Below the pieces are notes generated by a model. The model was not told the DNA's origin. It did not search any database and was given only the letters and a program-made list of their open reading frames with translations. Shown one piece after another: positions 62,466 to 64,000 of a stretch of DNA of 64,000 nt. Location of the stretch: contig QCXZ01000064.1 in the NCBI GenBank assembly GCA_025024175.1, positions 59,975,325-60,039,324 on the forward strand. Direction: 5' to 3'. The translations under genes were made by a program, and so were the position numbers. The DNA is from Rhyzopertha dominica. Lineage: Eukaryota; Arthropoda; Insecta; Coleoptera; Bostrichidae. Every line of letters starts with the position of its first letter. Position 1 is the stretch's first letter.

Positions 62466-63488
62466 CAGGATGTTTCACGAAAGATAATGACCCTGAAATT
62501 AAAAATGCAACCCAAAGTACATTTGCAGAGGTAACATTGATAATTGTTCATCGTCTTAAAAAATATAAAACGTATAGAGCTGTATAAATTCGTAAATTTT
62601 GACATAAACTTCAATCATTTGCTTTAAGTAAATTCGGTATTGTAAAACAAATTTTATTCTTGAAAAATGTTTATTCAGTAACATTAATGTAATAAATGCT
62701 CAAAATGTCGCCCTCCGCTGTTTTCACAAGCTTGAATTCGTGTCCAAAACGATCTTATAACATGCATTAACATTTCTGGAGTGATGGATCTACATACGCC
62801 ACGTATTTTATTTTCTAAATGTTCTACACTTTCAATTGGTGTTTGGTATACTTGCTCTTTTACCATTCCCCACAGGAAAAAATCCAAAGGAATAAGGTCC
62901 GGGCTTCTCGGTGGTCAAGGATTAATTGACCTCTTCCTATCCATCGGCTAGGCAAAACCAAATCAAGATGATTTCGCACTATTCTATGATAATGCGCAGG
63001 TGCCCCATATTGTTGGAACCATAGATCTTGTCTTATTTGTAAATTTACATTTTGGAGGAGTACCGGTAAAATGTTTCTTAAAAAATTTAGATAAGTATTG
63101 CCGTTTAAATAATCGCGAAAAGAGTAAGGCCCAACAATTTGAGTCCCCAATATTCCGCACCAGACATTCGTCGAATAGATAGTTTGAAAATGTCTTTCTC
63201 GAATCCAACGTGGATTTTCTTGTGCATAATGCATGTTATGTTTGTTAACTCCACCATTATTAGAAAATCTTGCTTCATCTGAGAAGCAAATGTTGTCATA
63301 AAATCTCACATTCAAAAAAGTTACAAAAAGCTAGTCTTTTAGGATAATCTGTCTCCTTTAAGGCCTGAACCAATTGCAAGTGATACGGATGAATTTGATT
63401 GCCTTTAATTATTCGGTGTACTGAAGACAGACTAATACCGGTTGCTCTTGAGGTTACCCTTTGACTAATATGAGAATTTCCAATACCA
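62466..63488 (-). mobile_element. Tc1/mariner-superfamily DNA transposon, copy 3, truncated
   Basis: Same family as 984-2337 and 54012-55411. The left end is complete (TA at 62464-62465, CAGGATGTTTCACGAAAGAT). The right part stops near 63488, after a small internal deletion, in the helix-turn-helix coding region; the right inverted repeat is lost. Confidence 0.85.
62690..63480 (-). pseudogene. Transposase of copy 3, truncated
   Basis: Minus-strand frames give the catalytic part (63315-62860: FYDNICFSDEARFSNNGG, DLWFQQYGAPAHYHRIVRNH, where the usual QQDGAPAH has Tyr in place of the second catalytic Asp) and, in another frame, the C-terminus (62887-62687: MDFFLWGMVKEQVYQTPIES ending ENSGGRHFEHLLH). 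Loss of the N-terminus, a frame break and the Asp-to-Tyr change make it inactive. Confidence 0.85.
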
Positions 63489-64000
63489 GTATTGTTCTTT
63501 TGATATTATTTTTTATGTTAATATGGTGAATGTGAATGTAAAAAACGAAATAACATACATTGTAAGATTAAAAATGCCCGTCCATCAATGGAGCTCTCTT
63601 TTCGGTACGTGTACCGTTAAGCATTCGTGTTTTGATAGATAATAGATCTATAGCTGTTATGTTCATACTTACTCATCATTTCAGCTTATAATATTCAGTG
63701 TTTGTATGACAGAATAAATCATTAAGACACACTATCAGTAATTGATAGACGCTAATTGTCATGTATATGTAATTAAAAACAAATTTCGTGCTGCAGTGAG
63801 TATGCAAGGTGATTTCATCTGTAATTTTAGTTTGATAAAACGACGAGATTGATATTAACGCCCCACCTTCTCAGATCAAAGCGTTTTCTAGGAAATTTAT
63901 TCATTAATTAGCCTTTAGCAGGATGATGAATTACTAATAAGCTGTTACCGCTCCTTTCGCGGAGGTAATTAAGAAATTAATTAAAGCGACATATTTACTG
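63489..64000. other. Stretch without recognised feature
   Basis: AT-rich; no open frame, repeat or RNA gene recognised. Confidence 0.4.

Overview
The window is nuclear DNA from an insect, most likely a beetle: AT-rich, short introns with GT..AG borders, insect-type genes (loco, pickpocket channel, cuticular chitin-binding protein) and a heavy load of Tc1/mariner, LINE and Penelope-like debris. Isolated N bases and two single-base frame breaks suggest a draft assembly. The insect assignment is firm; the beetle assignment is inference.

The left part (1-28.5 kb) is gene-dense. In order: the PDZ/PTB exon of loco/RGS12 (-), whose remaining exons lie beyond the left edge; a five-exon type I membrane protein with CUB-like sequence (-); Pus1 tRNA pseudouridine synthase (-); Mettl4 MT-A70 methyltransferase (+); Gale UDP-glucose 4-epimerase (-, one base short in exon 5 as given); proteasome beta subunit Psmb2 (-); mitochondrial PTCD2 (+); a DEG/ENaC pickpocket channel (+); and the last exon of a one-domain peritrophin-like cuticle protein (-). 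Exon borders were placed from splice sites and codon phase. Pus1/Mettl4 and Psmb2/PTCD2 are head-to-head pairs with 0.8-0.9 kb between start codons. Mettl4 and Gale converge with only 108 bp between stop codons.

The right part (28.5-64 kb) has no conventional gene that I recognise. It holds a diverged 1-2 kb duplication (28.8-32.2 kb); a decayed Penelope-like reverse transcriptase (35.2-35.9 kb); two copies of a fusion-envelope remnant (36.6-37.1, 43.3-43.6 kb); a block ending in a splice donor and carrying a 48-codon ORF, repeated four times (37.3-48.1 kb, three copies in a 2-kb tandem array); a possible unannotated spliced transcript with very small exons (39.95-41.48 kb); a Penelope 3' end with inverted terminal repeats and hammerhead-ribozyme-like cores (50.55-50.93 kb); LINE fragments; and several Tc1/mariner-superfamily elements.

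Transposition history is readable in places. One transposon family occurs three times (0.98, 54.0 and 62.5 kb), twice with both inverted ends and TA duplications. A 1.32-kb mariner at 26.6 kb abuts an older transposase remnant. At 60.6 kb a 5'-truncated LINE sits inside another transposase gene, flanked by a 12-bp target duplication.
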